A DNA stretch of 34,120 nt, from assembly GCA_016182045.1 (NCBI GenBank), contig JACOYE010000007.1:1-34120 (forward strand). The letters run 5' to 3'. Shown piece after piece: positions 1 to 8,214 of the stretch (the stretch's first letter is position 1; each line of letters starts with the position of its first letter). The notes beneath the pieces are model-generated. The model ran no database searches. It was given only the letters and a program-made list of their open reading frames with translations, and was not told where the DNA came from. This DNA is from Candidatus Microgenomates bacterium. GTDB taxonomy: Bacteria > Patescibacteriota > Microgenomatia > Daviesbacterales > UBA10151. The translations under genes were made by a program, and so were the position numbers.

Positions 1-934
<934 letters not shown>

Positions 935-966
935 AAACAAAACCCACCACTCTTCTGGTATTAAGG

Positions 967-995
967 TATAAAAAAACCCCGCCTTCGGCGAGGTT
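967..995 (-). terminator. intrinsic-terminator-like hairpin just upstream of 16S
   Basis: On the minus strand, arms at 987-995 and 975-983 pair over 8 bp with one mismatch around a 3-nt loop and run directly into seven T residues. It could end transcription of the upstream minus-strand gene (1139-2308). However, the best promoter candidate for the rRNA lies upstream of it, so it may instead act as a leader attenuator or processing structure. The hairpin is clear; its role is inferred. Confidence 0.6.
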
Positions 996-1002
996 AATCT
1001 TT

Positions 1003-1034
1003 AACCGAAGAGTAGTATATAAAAATCTTCGGTT
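1003..1034 (-). other. hairpin in rRNA leader region
   Basis: Perfect 9-bp inverted repeat (AACCGAAGA / TCTTCGGTT) with a 14-nt AT-rich loop. It contains the GAAG/CTTC core also seen in the terminator-like hairpin. It may be part of the rRNA precursor leader or a stem for rRNA processing, but the matching 3' flank of the 16S is outside the window. Confidence 0.5.
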
Positions 1035-1046
1035 GTTAATGTGCAA
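1014..1046 (-). promoter_or_regulatory. possible rRNA promoter
   Basis: Minus strand TTGCAC (1041-1046), a 17-nt spacer and TTTATA (1018-1023); an overlapping TATACT is an alternative -10 but is spaced too far. It is weak for an rRNA promoter. It would place the terminator-like hairpin inside the leader. The rest of the 935-1138 gap shows nothing else that I recognise. Confidence 0.3.
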
Positions 1047-1138
1047 GTAAAATTACATCATAATTTGTGAGTAGTATCTCGACCCTTCGGGACTTTCTCA
1101 TTTCCATTTTGTATTTTAACTCAAGCGGATTTAATCTG

Positions 1139-2308
1139 TCAACCAGGAAATTTTTGGATTTGGAAAACTTCTGCCAAGTTTAAATCTTCCAATGTAGATT
1201 CTGTTTTAGTTTCTTCCATTGTTATAACTGGCATCAGATTCTGTCCGCCCAATTGTTGAGTTTGTTTCTTTTTTACAATTCTTTCCGTCACCACTTCATG
1301 GACTATACGTGGTTTAACAAAATGATATTTAAAAACCCGTGCCACATCTTCATATCCCACAACCTTACCTTCTTTAGCTGTCTTTACTGGCACTTTTTGG
1401 GCAATAATCGCATCCGAAACTTGTTGTGCTTCTTTTTCAGAATCAAACTTTCTAGAGACTAATTCCTCTTTGGTCTCATCCAAAGATCCATCTGGACCTC
1501 TTCTTTTGACAATTTGGCTTCTATCCCCTTCATGTTCAGTAGGCAAAAATTTAACAATCCTCCACCCCTCAAGTTCATCAACATCATCCAACACAGCCTC
1601 AGCTTTGGCTTTCTTAATAGCTTCCCTAATTTCATATCTCCTTTGTTGGGAAACTTCCTCATCTTCCACATATTTTAACCTCAGCTCTTGAGCTTCCTTC
1701 TCCTCTTCCAAGATATCTTCTTTTTCTTCATCCCTCTCTTTTACCTCGACTATATTCTCTTTCACAATCTGTTCTGAAGGAATTGGGGAAGTTGAAATCA
1801 TATACGATTGATCTGCCCCTCTCGCAATATTTTCAGCTTGAGTAATAACATGACTATCCCAAGCCTCCTTTGCCACAACTTCGGCTTCTTCTATGACTCT
1901 TCGTCTGAGTAGAGACTCAACCGCTAAATTGGGGGTACGGGGCAATCTCTGATCGGCGATCAAAAAATTTGCTCCAGCCCGAGTTTGAGAAAATGATATA
2001 GGTTCAATGGTAGGAACAGGAGTCTTTGGCTCAATTGCAGTAGCAAGTGCAGGATTAAATATGATCTCACCGATTGCGGGCAGGCGATTAAGATCTCCTA
2101 CAGAAACCGGACCTTCATTGACAATTGATCCCAAAGCTCCAATTGAACTCAATTCCACAGATGGAGCAGAAATTCCTCTTGATAATCCTACCGCAGCAAT
2201 TGATGCCCCAGTCTCAATCCCTCTTCCCACTGAAGCCACACCTCTTCCAACTGAGGCAGCTGCCATGGCTCCACTTGCTACTGCTGGTCCAATTGCTTCA
2301 ACACCCAT
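1139..2308 (-). CDS. unknown Ala/Gly-rich and coiled, charged protein
   Basis: 389 residues that I do not recognise. The first 60 residues are Ala/Gly/Ser-rich with a repeated SVGRGV-type motif and no charged signal-peptide start. The region around residues 180-240 is very rich in Glu, Lys and Arg and probably forms a helical coiled segment (e.g. EKEDILEEEKEAQEL). The C-terminal third is more mixed and could fold. The ORF is long, and opposite-strand ORFs are shadows. A purine-rich AGAAAG lies about 6 nt before the ATG and may be its ribosome site. It is the gene nearest upstream of the 16S on the same strand and may be ended by the hairpin at 967-995. No function can be assigned. Confidence 0.75.
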   Translation of the reverse strand: MGVEAIGPAVASGAMAAASVGRGVASVGRGIETGASIAAVGLSRGISAPSVELSSIGALGSIVNEGPVSVGDLNRLPAIGEIIFNPALATAIEPKTPVPTIEPISFSQTRAGANFLIADQRLPRTPNLAVESLLRRRVIEEAEVVAKEAWDSHVITQAENIARGADQSYMISTSPIPSEQIVKENIVEVKERDEEKEDILEEEKEAQELRLKYVEDEEVSQQRRYEIREAIKKAKAEAVLDDVDELEGWRIVKFLPTEHEGDRSQIVKRRGPDGSLDETKEELVSRKFDSEKEAQQVSDAIIAQKVPVKTAKEGKVVGYEDVARVFKYHFVKPRIVHEVVTERIVKKKQTQQLGGQNLMPVITMEETKTESTLEDLNLAEVFQIQKFPG

Positions 2309-2314
2309 AATTTA

Positions 2315-2395
2315 CTTTCTATTGCTTCATTGTTTAATTGCTAAATTGCTTAAAATTAAAACAATGTAACAATGATAACAATTTAACAATTCTGT
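2315..2395. repeat. AT-rich low-complexity tract
   Basis: Intergenic tract built from variations of ATTGCT/AACAAT/TTTAATTG words. Similar AACAAT-type wording recurs at 20335-20365 in front of the first GHMP kinase. No gene or defined site was seen in it. Confidence 0.45.
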
Positions 2396-2437
2396 ATTTT
2401 ATCTGCTTGATTTAATCCTGACAAAATCCTAACGAAA

Positions 2438-2782
2438 TCAGGCTCTTGATGCCCCATTTTGATTAATAAATGTCATAATGGAGTGCTGAGTCCCATTTGC
2501 CAGGGTTCTTCCTCTACCATGAACCGGTAGTGGACACTCCCTGCCATCAGCGGAAACCAGGTGAATGCCGTGCCTGCCTTTACCGCTCTCCACTGAAAAG
2601 CCCAGATCTTTGGCATACCTTTGTACTTCCCTTGCCGTCATTGGTTTTCTTATCATCCTATCTTCCACCCGTTTGCAGGCTTGCTTTTGTTTCTCTCTTT
2701 CTTGCTCTTCCGCTACCTGTTGAGCCAAGAATTCTTTTATTAGATTTTGCGACTCCAAAGGTATTTCGCTCATATAGCGCAT
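2438..2782 (-). CDS. HicA/YcfA-like mRNA interferase toxin with N-terminal extension (orphan)
   Basis: 114 residues. The C-terminal 65 residues match the double-stranded-RNA-binding-like fold of HicA toxins: a helix with the REVQRYAKDLGF pattern, the active-site region GKGRHGIH, then PLPVHGRGRTLANGT and a final helix. HicA proteins cut mRNA independently of ribosomes and are neutralised by HicB. Here about 45 extra N-terminal residues, charged and Gln-rich, precede the domain, and no HicB gene is adjacent on either side. The start could be residue 1 or the Met at residue 4. A TATAGC box lies 7 nt before the first ATG, which would make the mRNA nearly leaderless. Activity and regulation are inferred; an unpaired or domesticated HicA is possible. 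Confidence 0.7.
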   Translation of the reverse strand: MRYMSEIPLESQNLIKEFLAQQVAEEQEREKQKQACKRVEDRMIRKPMTAREVQRYAKDLGFSVESGKGRHGIHLVSADGRECPLPVHGRGRTLANGTQHSIMTFINQNGASRA

Positions 2783-2801
2783 ATCTTAAGCTATAGGCCA
2801 C

Positions 2802-2830
2802 TTGACAGCTTGATTTTAAACTGATACAAT
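2802..2830 (+). promoter_or_regulatory. sigma70-type promoter of the ATPase-regulator gene
   Basis: TTGACA (2802-2807), 17-nt spacer, TACAAT (2825-2830): five of six -10 bases and all -35 bases are consensus. The ATG follows after 10 nt, so the transcript should start about 4 nt before the start codon, leaving no room for a Shine-Dalgarno site. Confidence 0.8.
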
Positions 2831-2840
2831 CCTGACGAAT

Positions 2841-4013
2841 ATGAAGCCAAATAATCGATATAACTTTAAAGAAGCTCAGTTGGGTCCTGATTTTGCCAAA
2901 GACAAAATGGCAGATTTCAAAAAAATGATTGAAGCCGGAATTTCTTTTGTGGCCACTTCCATGCCCGGAGTGGGAGCATCATACTTTTTAAAATATCTGG
3001 CCATGCAAAATTTTGCCCGCTTCGCCGAATCGAGGCGAGCATATTTTATTCATGTTGATCTTTATAATCTGCCCACTTTAAATCAGCATGAATTTTACAG
3101 AATGTTTTTAAGAGATGCGGGAGGTAATCCTTCCGGCAAATCTGATGAGCAAGTTTTTATCGAGACACGAGAGATTTTAAAAAAATTGGCTACTCAACAT
3201 GAAAAGGTGGCCATAATTTTTAGTAGATTTGATCAGCTAAAAAAAGATTTTGATGAAAACTTTCTCTCCAACTTGCAGAGCCTAACCACCATAGCCTTAG
3301 GCAAGATCGTGCTCATTTTTACCTCTATCAAACCACTTGATGAAATAGCACCGCAGGCAGTCAGTGGTGGAAACTTAACCTTTTATTCCAAAATGCTTTA
3401 TTTTAAACCATACTCCCCTTCTGATTTAAAAAAGCTTCTTAAGATTGAACCGGAGCCTATCAATGTTGATGTGAACTTAGACAAACTGATTGAATTATCC
3501 GGTGGGCACAACCAGCTTTTGCATATTCTTCTAAACTCTCAAAAACAGAATAACCTCCTACTTGATAAATTTGTCAAAATGCAGCTTAAAGATCTGATCG
3601 ATTATCTGGATTATCAGCAAAGAAAACAGGTGAGGAGCATAGCGACTCATCCTGAGCGACTGAAAGGAGTCGAAGGATCTATAGATGAATACTTATTAGG
3701 TGTTGGGATGGTTAAAAAAACAGATGATGGATTTAAGCTCTTCTCTCCTCTTTTGGAAGAATATATCAGGACTAATTTACCTGTTAAACTGCCTGTTAAA
3801 GAGGCCAGACTTTTTAAATTACTGCGAAAAAATATGGGCTCAATTGTCAGCAAGGATGAGATCTTTACCGAGGTTTGGGAAGGGCAGGAAGAAGCCACTA
3901 ATTGGGCCTTAGATGCCTTAATTTATAGGCTAAGGAAACACCCCTTTATGCAATCCCATGGCTATATTATTGAAAGCCACAAGAAAGTAGGGTATACTCT
4001 AATTCAAACTTAG
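2841..4013 (+). CDS. STAND/AAA-like ATPase fused to a C-terminal OmpR-type winged helix
   Basis: 390 residues. The N-terminal region resembles an ATP-binding switch domain: a P-loop-like SMPGVGASYF at about residues 40-49 and a Walker-B-like strand VAIIFSRFDQL near 125. The P-loop has Ala where the nucleotide-binding Lys of GxGK(S/T) is expected, and Walker B lacks the DE pair, so hydrolysis may be weak or absent. Residues about 313-390 form an OmpR/PhoB-type winged helix (KEARLFKLLRKNMGSIVSKD... RKHPFMQSHGYIIES), so it probably binds DNA. SARP-like regulators carry this winged helix at the N-terminus, the opposite order. Two palindromic repeat insertions are read in frame. Its 3' end overlaps the convergent VapC gene by 4 nt. 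Target unknown. Confidence 0.8.
   Translation: MKPNNRYNFKEAQLGPDFAKDKMADFKKMIEAGISFVATSMPGVGASYFLKYLAMQNFARFAESRRAYFIHVDLYNLPTLNQHEFYRMFLRDAGGNPSGKSDEQVFIETREILKKLATQHEKVAIIFSRFDQLKKDFDENFLSNLQSLTTIALGKIVLIFTSIKPLDEIAPQAVSGGNLTFYSKMLYFKPYSPSDLKKLLKIEPEPINVDVNLDKLIELSGGHNQLLHILLNSQKQNNLLLDKFVKMQLKDLIDYLDYQQRKQVRSIATHPERLKGVEGSIDEYLLGVGMVKKTDDGFKLFSPLLEEYIRTNLPVKLPVKEARLFKLLRKNMGSIVSKDEIFTEVWEGQEEATNWALDALIYRLRKHPFMQSHGYIIESHKKVGYTLIQT
3016..3040. repeat. in-frame dispersed palindrome (CCCGCTTCG...CGAGGCGAG type)
   Basis: GC-rich imperfect inverted repeat inside the AT-rich ATPase gene, read as RFAESRRA. The same outer words recur at 24954-24985 in the ZIP transporter gene. Confidence 0.5.
3647..3680. 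repeat. in-frame dispersed palindrome (ATCCTGAGC...GAAGGAT type)
   Basis: Imperfect hairpin with ATCCT/AGGAT and GACT/AGTC arms, read as THPERLKGVEGS within the ATPase. Elements with this ATCCTGAGCG...GAAGGAT pattern are widespread interspersed repeats in bacterial genomes (from memory; no search done). Confidence 0.65.
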
Positions 4014-4420
4014 GATAAACTTCTAACTGTCAATTTACCAATTTTTCTAGGCAATCTTTTGTCAGTGGTGAAAAATACCTTAGCTCCAGCTTCTATGGCT
4101 GAGGCTAAATGTAAAGCATCTGGGACTCTTAAGCTAGGGTATTCTGCTCTTAACTTGGCTGCGCTCCGAGCTATCTGTCTATTTACATCAACTATTGTAA
4201 ATATTCCTCCGCCAGTCAAAAAACTTTCATACTGGTTTAATTCTTTTTGCAGGCCTTTCTTATATATCTTGACCAAGAACTCCTCGAGTACTAAAACAGA
4301 AACAAAAACTTTGTGGTCAGGCTTTATAATTTTCTTTAAAAGGATTTTGGCGCGCTCGCCAAGCTCGTCTGATCTCTCATAAGCATAGACAAATATATTA
4401 GTATCTAAAGCTATTCCCAT
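4010..4420 (-). CDS. vapC: PIN-domain ribonuclease toxin (VapC family)
   Basis: 136 residues with the PIN pattern of metal-binding acids: ALDTNIFVYA at residues 4-13, the Glu pair in VLEEFLVKI near 46, PDALHLASAI near 100 and FFTTDKRLP near 115. VapC toxins are Mg-dependent RNases, usually cutting tRNA or rRNA, and are held inactive by a cognate antitoxin. It overlaps the AbrB-type antitoxin gene upstream by 10 nt, so translation is probably coupled. Length is usual for the family. The RNA target cannot be read from the sequence. Confidence 0.92.
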   Translation of the reverse strand: MGIALDTNIFVYAYERSDELGERAKILLKKIIKPDHKVFVSVLVLEEFLVKIYKKGLQKELNQYESFLTGGGIFTIVDVNRQIARSAAKLRAEYPSLRVPDALHLASAIEAGAKVFFTTDKRLPRKIGKLTVRSLS

Positions 4421-4659
4421 GAATTACGTTCTTCTTCCAGATACTTCTCTCTATCCTCCCCTTCCCAGGGATCTTTAAGGTTTTTCAGATAATCATCAGG
4501 CCATTTCCATTCTTTCTTTTTCCTTATCTTTGAAAGCACAACTTTTTCTCCCACCACATCAACATTCATCTTCTGACCCGGCTTGAGGTTAATCTTTCTC
4601 CTAGCTTCTTTGGGAATAACTACCTGATATTTAACATTTACCAAAGTTTGTATTTGCAT
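4411..4659 (-). CDS. vapB: AbrB/SpoVT-type antitoxin (VapB)
   Basis: 82 residues. The N-terminal half has the swapped-hairpin AbrB pattern (VNVKYQVVIPKEARRKINLKPGQKM), which binds DNA. The C-terminal half, rich in Trp, Asp and Glu, is the kind of extended tail that wraps the PIN toxin. It is the first gene of the pair, and the inverted repeat around its promoter fits autoregulation by the VapBC complex. The start is fixed by the AbrB strand beginning at residue 2 and by a -10 box 9 nt upstream. Confidence 0.9.
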   Translation of the reverse strand: MQIQTLVNVKYQVVIPKEARRKINLKPGQKMNVDVVGEKVVLSKIRKKKEWKWPDDYLKNLKDPWEGEDREKYLEEERNSWE

Positions 4660-4660
4660 A

Positions 4661-4697
4661 TGTATTACAATTTACTAAAACGTAATACAAAAATCAA
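4661..4697 (-). promoter_or_regulatory. vapBC promoter with candidate operator
   Basis: Minus strand TTGATT (4692-4697), 17-nt spacer, TAAATT (4669-4674), then 9 nt to the ATG. A perfect 8-bp inverted repeat TGTATTAC / GTAATACA (4661-4668 and 4682-4689, 13 nt apart) straddles the -10 box, which is where a self-repressing VapBC complex would bind. The -35 overlaps the end of the methyltransferase gene. Confidence 0.7.
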
Positions 4698-5278
4698 GGA
4701 TTAGTTTTCTCGATAACTTCATACAACACTATCCCTAAAGATACCATTACATTTAATGATTTATTTACTCCAAACATGGGCAGTTCCACAATTGCATCTG
4801 CCATTTCCAGCACTTCTTTAGATACCCCATCTGTTTCATGACCCACCACCAAACATATAGGCATTTTGTACTCAAATTTATCATATTGGATTGATTCAGC
4901 AGTCTGTTCTATAGCCACAATCTGTACCGAGCTGACACCTCCGAGGTGTCGCTTATGGTTTCGTCTAGATCTCACCTCGGAGGTGAGCTTACAAATTGCC
5001 TCTACCGCTGTCTCGCAATACTGCCACTCCACCCATTCAGTGGTATTAATGGAGGCCTTTTTTATCCTGGGGTTTGGCGGTGTTTCTGTCCCTCCGCAAA
5101 GATAGATCTTTTTGGCTGCTACCGCATCAGCCAAGCGGAATATAGAGCCAATATTATATGTGTCCAACACATGATCCAAAACAATATATATTTCATTGCG
5201 TTTAACTGTACCCTGTACCCTGTACCCTGTACCCTGTCTTAGCTGCTTGGCATTTAAAACAAGGAGTCTCTTATTCAT
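4694..5278 (-). CDS. SpoU/TrmH-family RNA 2'-O-methyltransferase
   Basis: 194 residues with the three SPOUT motifs: motif 1 TYNIGSIFRLADA near residue 40, motif 2 CLVVGHETDGVS near 143, and motif 3 LPMFGVNKSLNVMVSLGI near 167, which form the knotted SAM site. Members methylate ribose in tRNA or rRNA; the substrate is not determinable here. Two oddities interrupt it. A run of 4.6 copies of a 7-nt repeat encodes the segment just before motif 1, and a double palindrome inserts about 20 residues (TSEVRSRRNHKRHLGGV) between two conserved core strands. Its ATG overlaps the stop of the upstream secreted-protease gene (ATGA). Confidence 0.88.
   Translation of the reverse strand: MNKRLLVLNAKQLRQGTGYRVQGTVKRNEIYIVLDHVLDTYNIGSIFRLADAVAAKKIYLCGGTETPPNPRIKKASINTTEWVEWQYCETAVEAICKLTSEVRSRRNHKRHLGGVSSVQIVAIEQTAESIQYDKFEYKMPICLVVGHETDGVSKEVLEMADAIVELPMFGVNKSLNVMVSLGIVLYEVIEKTNP
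4934..4987. repeat. double palindromic element, copy A (CACCTC-S-GAGGTG)
   Basis: Two perfect palindromes with 8-bp arms, at 4934-4950 and 4971-4987, separated by 20 nt. In the coding sense it reads TCACCTCCGAGGTGA, spacer, ACACCTCGGAGGTGT. The same two-palindrome element occurs at 22976-23026 in the decarboxylase gene, in the same orientation relative to the reading frame. Confidence 0.9.
5206..5237. repeat. heptanucleotide tandem repeat (CTGTACC)x4.6
   Basis: Four and a half perfect copies of a 7-nt unit near the start of the methyltransferase ORF, encoding QGTGYRVQGT. Because 7 is not a multiple of 3, loss or gain of one unit would shift the frame. Confidence 0.95.
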
Positions 5279-7566
5279 AAGTTAGGAGTAGTAAAATCAA
5301 TATACCGAGCAGTTGGTGGATTAAATATCACAGTTATCGCACTATCACCTTTTACCACCACATCCGGTTTTTTAGACTTAAAAACTATCCTCATGGGTGA
5401 GTTTACACCTTCAGTAACTGATCTGATGATGCTATTCCAGTGGTCTTTGGTAAATTGTTCCCAATCAATATTCTCTGTTGAAAGAGACAGAGACTGAGGC
5501 TGTCCTTCAACTTCAAATTCCCAGTTCTGACTCCAATCAACAGGCGTCCCATCCCCCTGCACTCTGGGTCTGACCCGCCAAAAGTAATGACCTGGCTCAG
5601 GTTGATAATCCTCAGGGAAGCTATAAGAATTAGGGGGATTAGACATAGCACCATGTACCAGATTCCAATAAACAGCTGCCGTAGCATCAGCTTCTGTTCT
5701 AAAAAGAGGATCTTTGGAAACTTGAACTTCATAGTAAAACATTGCCCTATTCCTATCTCTCCACTGTAGAGGGGCAACAGGTTCAATTATGGCTGAAGAT
5801 GGTTGAGGAGTCCGGAATTTATCTTGAGCCCAACCACTCCATCCTTGATCCTTTATTGGATCTGGCTGCTCACTTTGATCAGATACCCGGACACGCCAGG
5901 TATAACTCATTCCAGGTAACATAATATATGGACCCTGACCAAAAATCGGAGCTGGTACAGAAAACTCACCTTTCTGGATGATAGAGGGATCACCAATGAC
6001 TAAATTGACTCCGGGTCCATCGTTATTGGCAGGAATCAACTGCAAATGCACCCATTTAGTATCAGGTAAAGGTTGAAATTTCACCCTGTTTGTCAAGCCA
6101 TCTAAGATTCTACCATTGTATGCTTCCAAAATCTTTGGAGCCTCTTTCGGCACAACAAATTCCATAGTTGATTGACCTTCTGTGGCTGTCTGCCAAAGAA
6201 TGGGCAATCTTTGTGCCAAAAGCTCTCTGGCAGTCATTTCAATAGGGGTAGCCAGTCTTCCGGTGGTTGTATAGACATAACCTAATTTAAGGTCTCTTAG
6301 GGCTAAATCAGGTCCGGGAGTGCGGAGGCCATGTTGGGCAATAATATCTTCAATAGTCACCACTTTGAATGGACCGTGTATTTTTGTTCCTTCGATACCA
6401 AAGTTTTGATTCTCATCCAAAGCAACATAAGTGGGAGGTACTAGCTCGGGAGGAATCCAACCCCAAAGATATTGTTCAAGTTTGGACAGTTTAAGGAATC
6501 TACTTGAGTATCCAAGTGAGGTGAAAGTTCCATCCCCATTATCTACCCAGCTTGACCCCCCTACCATTCCACCCTGTGACATATTAACTAACCAGTGACC
6601 CCAGTTACCTCCATCAATGAGAAGTGGCAAAAAGGCTGCCACCCAATGATCTAATTCATGAAAAATATTATAGAACAAATTATTCTCACTAACAAATACA
6701 ATATGCCTTAAATTACCTTCACTACCAAATAATCTGGAAGTATCTACATCGTAATAGCCACCACCACCAGTACCTGTAAAGTCACTCCTTAAAGAGCGAT
6801 TTAGTCCTCCTGTGATATTTAAGGTGCTATCATGTGGTGTGACATATATTTGTTTATCATTAGTCATCACCAAAAAATGATAAGGATCACTATTAGGGTC
6901 TAAACCATACAGTCTATTAACTAAACTTCTGATATCTTGCTCTCCGTTAATACCTCTTATGTATTGAGCAACTGCTGAAAATTCATCCCTCATATTAATC
7001 ACATGCGGAGTGGTTTGGATAGATTCTGAACGTAATTTCGGATAAATCAAAGGGGCATTTTTCTCGAGGATAAACATATCGGGTGTAGTTATAATTTTTG
7101 TAGATCCATCTGTATTAGATAACTCAAGATTAAGCGGTTTTGTTACAACAAGATCCGGGATCCCTTGATATGGATATGTAAAAGGTCCCGAATAATCCAA
7201 ATAAATCTTGCCTAAAGTGAATATCCAATCCCCCGCTCTTTTGTCTTCCCCTAAGCCATCATCTTTTAGCTCTATTTCTGCATTTCGCGGTAAATCTCGA
7301 CCTTCAATACTAAAGTTGAAGTCAAGTGTTGCGGTTGCCTTTAAAAATCCGGGCCTGCAGGCATCAAGAACAACCAATTCAAAAGTTGTTGTATCAGTAC
7401 CATTATTACGAATGGTGTCAGGGGTAAAACCTACTTCCACACAAGGTTTTGGGGAATCATCAGCTAAGGCATTATTCTCAACTACCATCCCCAAACCAGT
7501 CACCCCAACTGTTGTTGTAAGAGCCAAAAGACCTCTCCCTATTAAAACTCTTTCCGGACTTTTCAT
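5275..7566 (-). CDS. secreted putative zinc metallopeptidase with C-terminal FnIII-like domains
   Basis: I place the start at 7566, not 7647: from there the protein begins with a typical signal peptide (MKSPERVLIGRGLLALTTT... with an ALA-DD cleavage site), and a TTGCCT-17-TATAAT promoter lies between the two starts. It is about 763 residues. An N-terminal Ig-like region is followed by HELDHWVAAF, an HExxH zinc-binding motif, with GNWGHW about 15 residues later and LSKLEQYLWGWIPPE further on. That order resembles uncharacterised secreted peptidases in which a second His and a Glu complete the site. The C-terminal third has two FnIII-like modules with YTWRVRVS and YFWRVRP strands. Substrate and release from the cell are unknown. 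It is transcribed with the downstream methyltransferase. Confidence 0.8.
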   Translation of the reverse strand: MKSPERVLIGRGLLALTTTVGVTGLGMVVENNALADDSPKPCVEVGFTPDTIRNNGTDTTTFELVVLDACRPGFLKATATLDFNFSIEGRDLPRNAEIELKDDGLGEDKRAGDWIFTLGKIYLDYSGPFTYPYQGIPDLVVTKPLNLELSNTDGSTKIITTPDMFILEKNAPLIYPKLRSESIQTTPHVINMRDEFSAVAQYIRGINGEQDIRSLVNRLYGLDPNSDPYHFLVMTNDKQIYVTPHDSTLNITGGLNRSLRSDFTGTGGGGYYDVDTSRLFGSEGNLRHIVFVSENNLFYNIFHELDHWVAAFLPLLIDGGNWGHWLVNMSQGGMVGGSSWVDNGDGTFTSLGYSSRFLKLSKLEQYLWGWIPPELVPPTYVALDENQNFGIEGTKIHGPFKVVTIEDIIAQHGLRTPGPDLALRDLKLGYVYTTTGRLATPIEMTARELLAQRLPILWQTATEGQSTMEFVVPKEAPKILEAYNGRILDGLTNRVKFQPLPDTKWVHLQLIPANNDGPGVNLVIGDPSIIQKGEFSVPAPIFGQGPYIMLPGMSYTWRVRVSDQSEQPDPIKDQGWSGWAQDKFRTPQPSSAIIEPVAPLQWRDRNRAMFYYEVQVSKDPLFRTEADATAAVYWNLVHGAMSNPPNSYSFPEDYQPEPGHYFWRVRPRVQGDGTPVDWSQNWEFEVEGQPQSLSLSTENIDWEQFTKDHWNSIIRSVTEGVNSPMRIVFKSKKPDVVVKGDSAITVIFNPPTARYIDFTTPNL

Positions 7567-7588
7567 TTTATACGATAAACTATAAGTT

Positions 7589-7617
7589 ATTATACCCATT
7601 TTTATAATAAAAGGCAA
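7589..7617 (-). promoter_or_regulatory. promoter of the secreted peptidase gene
   Basis: Minus strand TTGCCT (7612-7617), 17-nt spacer, perfect TATAAT (7589-7594). The predicted start is about 16 nt before the ATG at 7566, so this gene has a short leader. The site overlaps the ORF-track N-terminus, which supports the shorter protein. Confidence 0.65.
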
Positions 7618-7640
7618 ATTCCTTCCCACCCACCAAATAG

Positions 7641-7670
7641 TTGACAAATTAAGAATTCTTACCTCATAAT
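7641..7670 (+). promoter_or_regulatory. promoter of the surface-protein operon
   Basis: TTGACA (7641-7646), 18-nt spacer, CATAAT (7665-7670), then 7 nt to the ATG at 7678. The ORF-track start at 7669 lies inside the -10 box and would not be in the mRNA, so the in-frame ATG at 7678 is preferred and the message is essentially leaderless. Confidence 0.7.
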
Positions 7671-7677
7671 GAATTTA

Positions 7678-8214
7678 ATGCCTAATGGTCAGCAACCAAT
7701 AATAACTAAGTCAGCCCAGCCTTTTGATATTTTACCCAAGGTTTATCTTTTTGGGGTACTGATTTTGGTTTTTGCCCTTCTTTTTGGCATGGGTTTTTTA
7801 GTTGCCAAATCCGGGGAAAAAGTACCCATTCCTCCTAAAGATAGAGATCCCATCCTTAAGATTTTGCAAAACCCCATCTTCCATGACTGGTCAGGTCATG
7901 TAGAAGGCAGGCTTGTTGATAAAGATGATTCCTCCTTCACTGTTTCTGCCATTATCAAGCAAATAGATACTAAAGATTCAGCCACCCCCTCAGTCATCAT
8001 CAAAGACGAAGGAAATAAAACTTTAAAAATAGGTTACGTTAAAGACAAAACTATTTTTCAGAAAGTAACCATAGAAGAAAACGCTCTCAAAACTAGCTCT
8101 TTAGACTATAGCCAGATAGTGATTGGTTCAATCATCAACGGCAATGTGGAATTTAATAAATTAAATGGCAGCTGGCAGGCCATAGCAGGAACAAACTTTA
8201 CCATTGAACAATGA
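7678..8214 (+). CDS. membrane-anchored extracytoplasmic protein, unknown
   Basis: 178 residues from the revised start. A single membrane segment (YLFGVLILVFALLFGMGFLV) near residues 24-43 follows a short cytoplasmic end, so the rest is outside. The exposed part has alternating hydrophobic strands and an HVEGRLVDKDDSSFTV segment that matches [16 protein letters not shown] in the next gene. The two are therefore likely paralogues with a small beta-barrel-like domain. First gene of the coupled operon; its stop overlaps the next start as ATGA. Function unknown; an accessory role for the surface proteins downstream is inferred from position only. Confidence 0.8.
   Translation: MPNGQQPIITKSAQPFDILPKVYLFGVLILVFALLFGMGFLVAKSGEKVPIPPKDRDPILKILQNPIFHDWSGHVEGRLVDKDDSSFTVSAIIKQIDTKDSATPSVIIKDEGNKTLKIGYVKDKTIFQKVTIEENALKTSSLDYSQIVIGSIINGNVEFNKLNGSWQAIAGTNFTIEQ

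Noticed and set aside
1253-1691. ORFs overlapping the unknown coiled protein (1253-1462, 1459-1671, 1470-1691)
   Set aside because: Shadows in other frames; they are shorter and lack protein-like composition.
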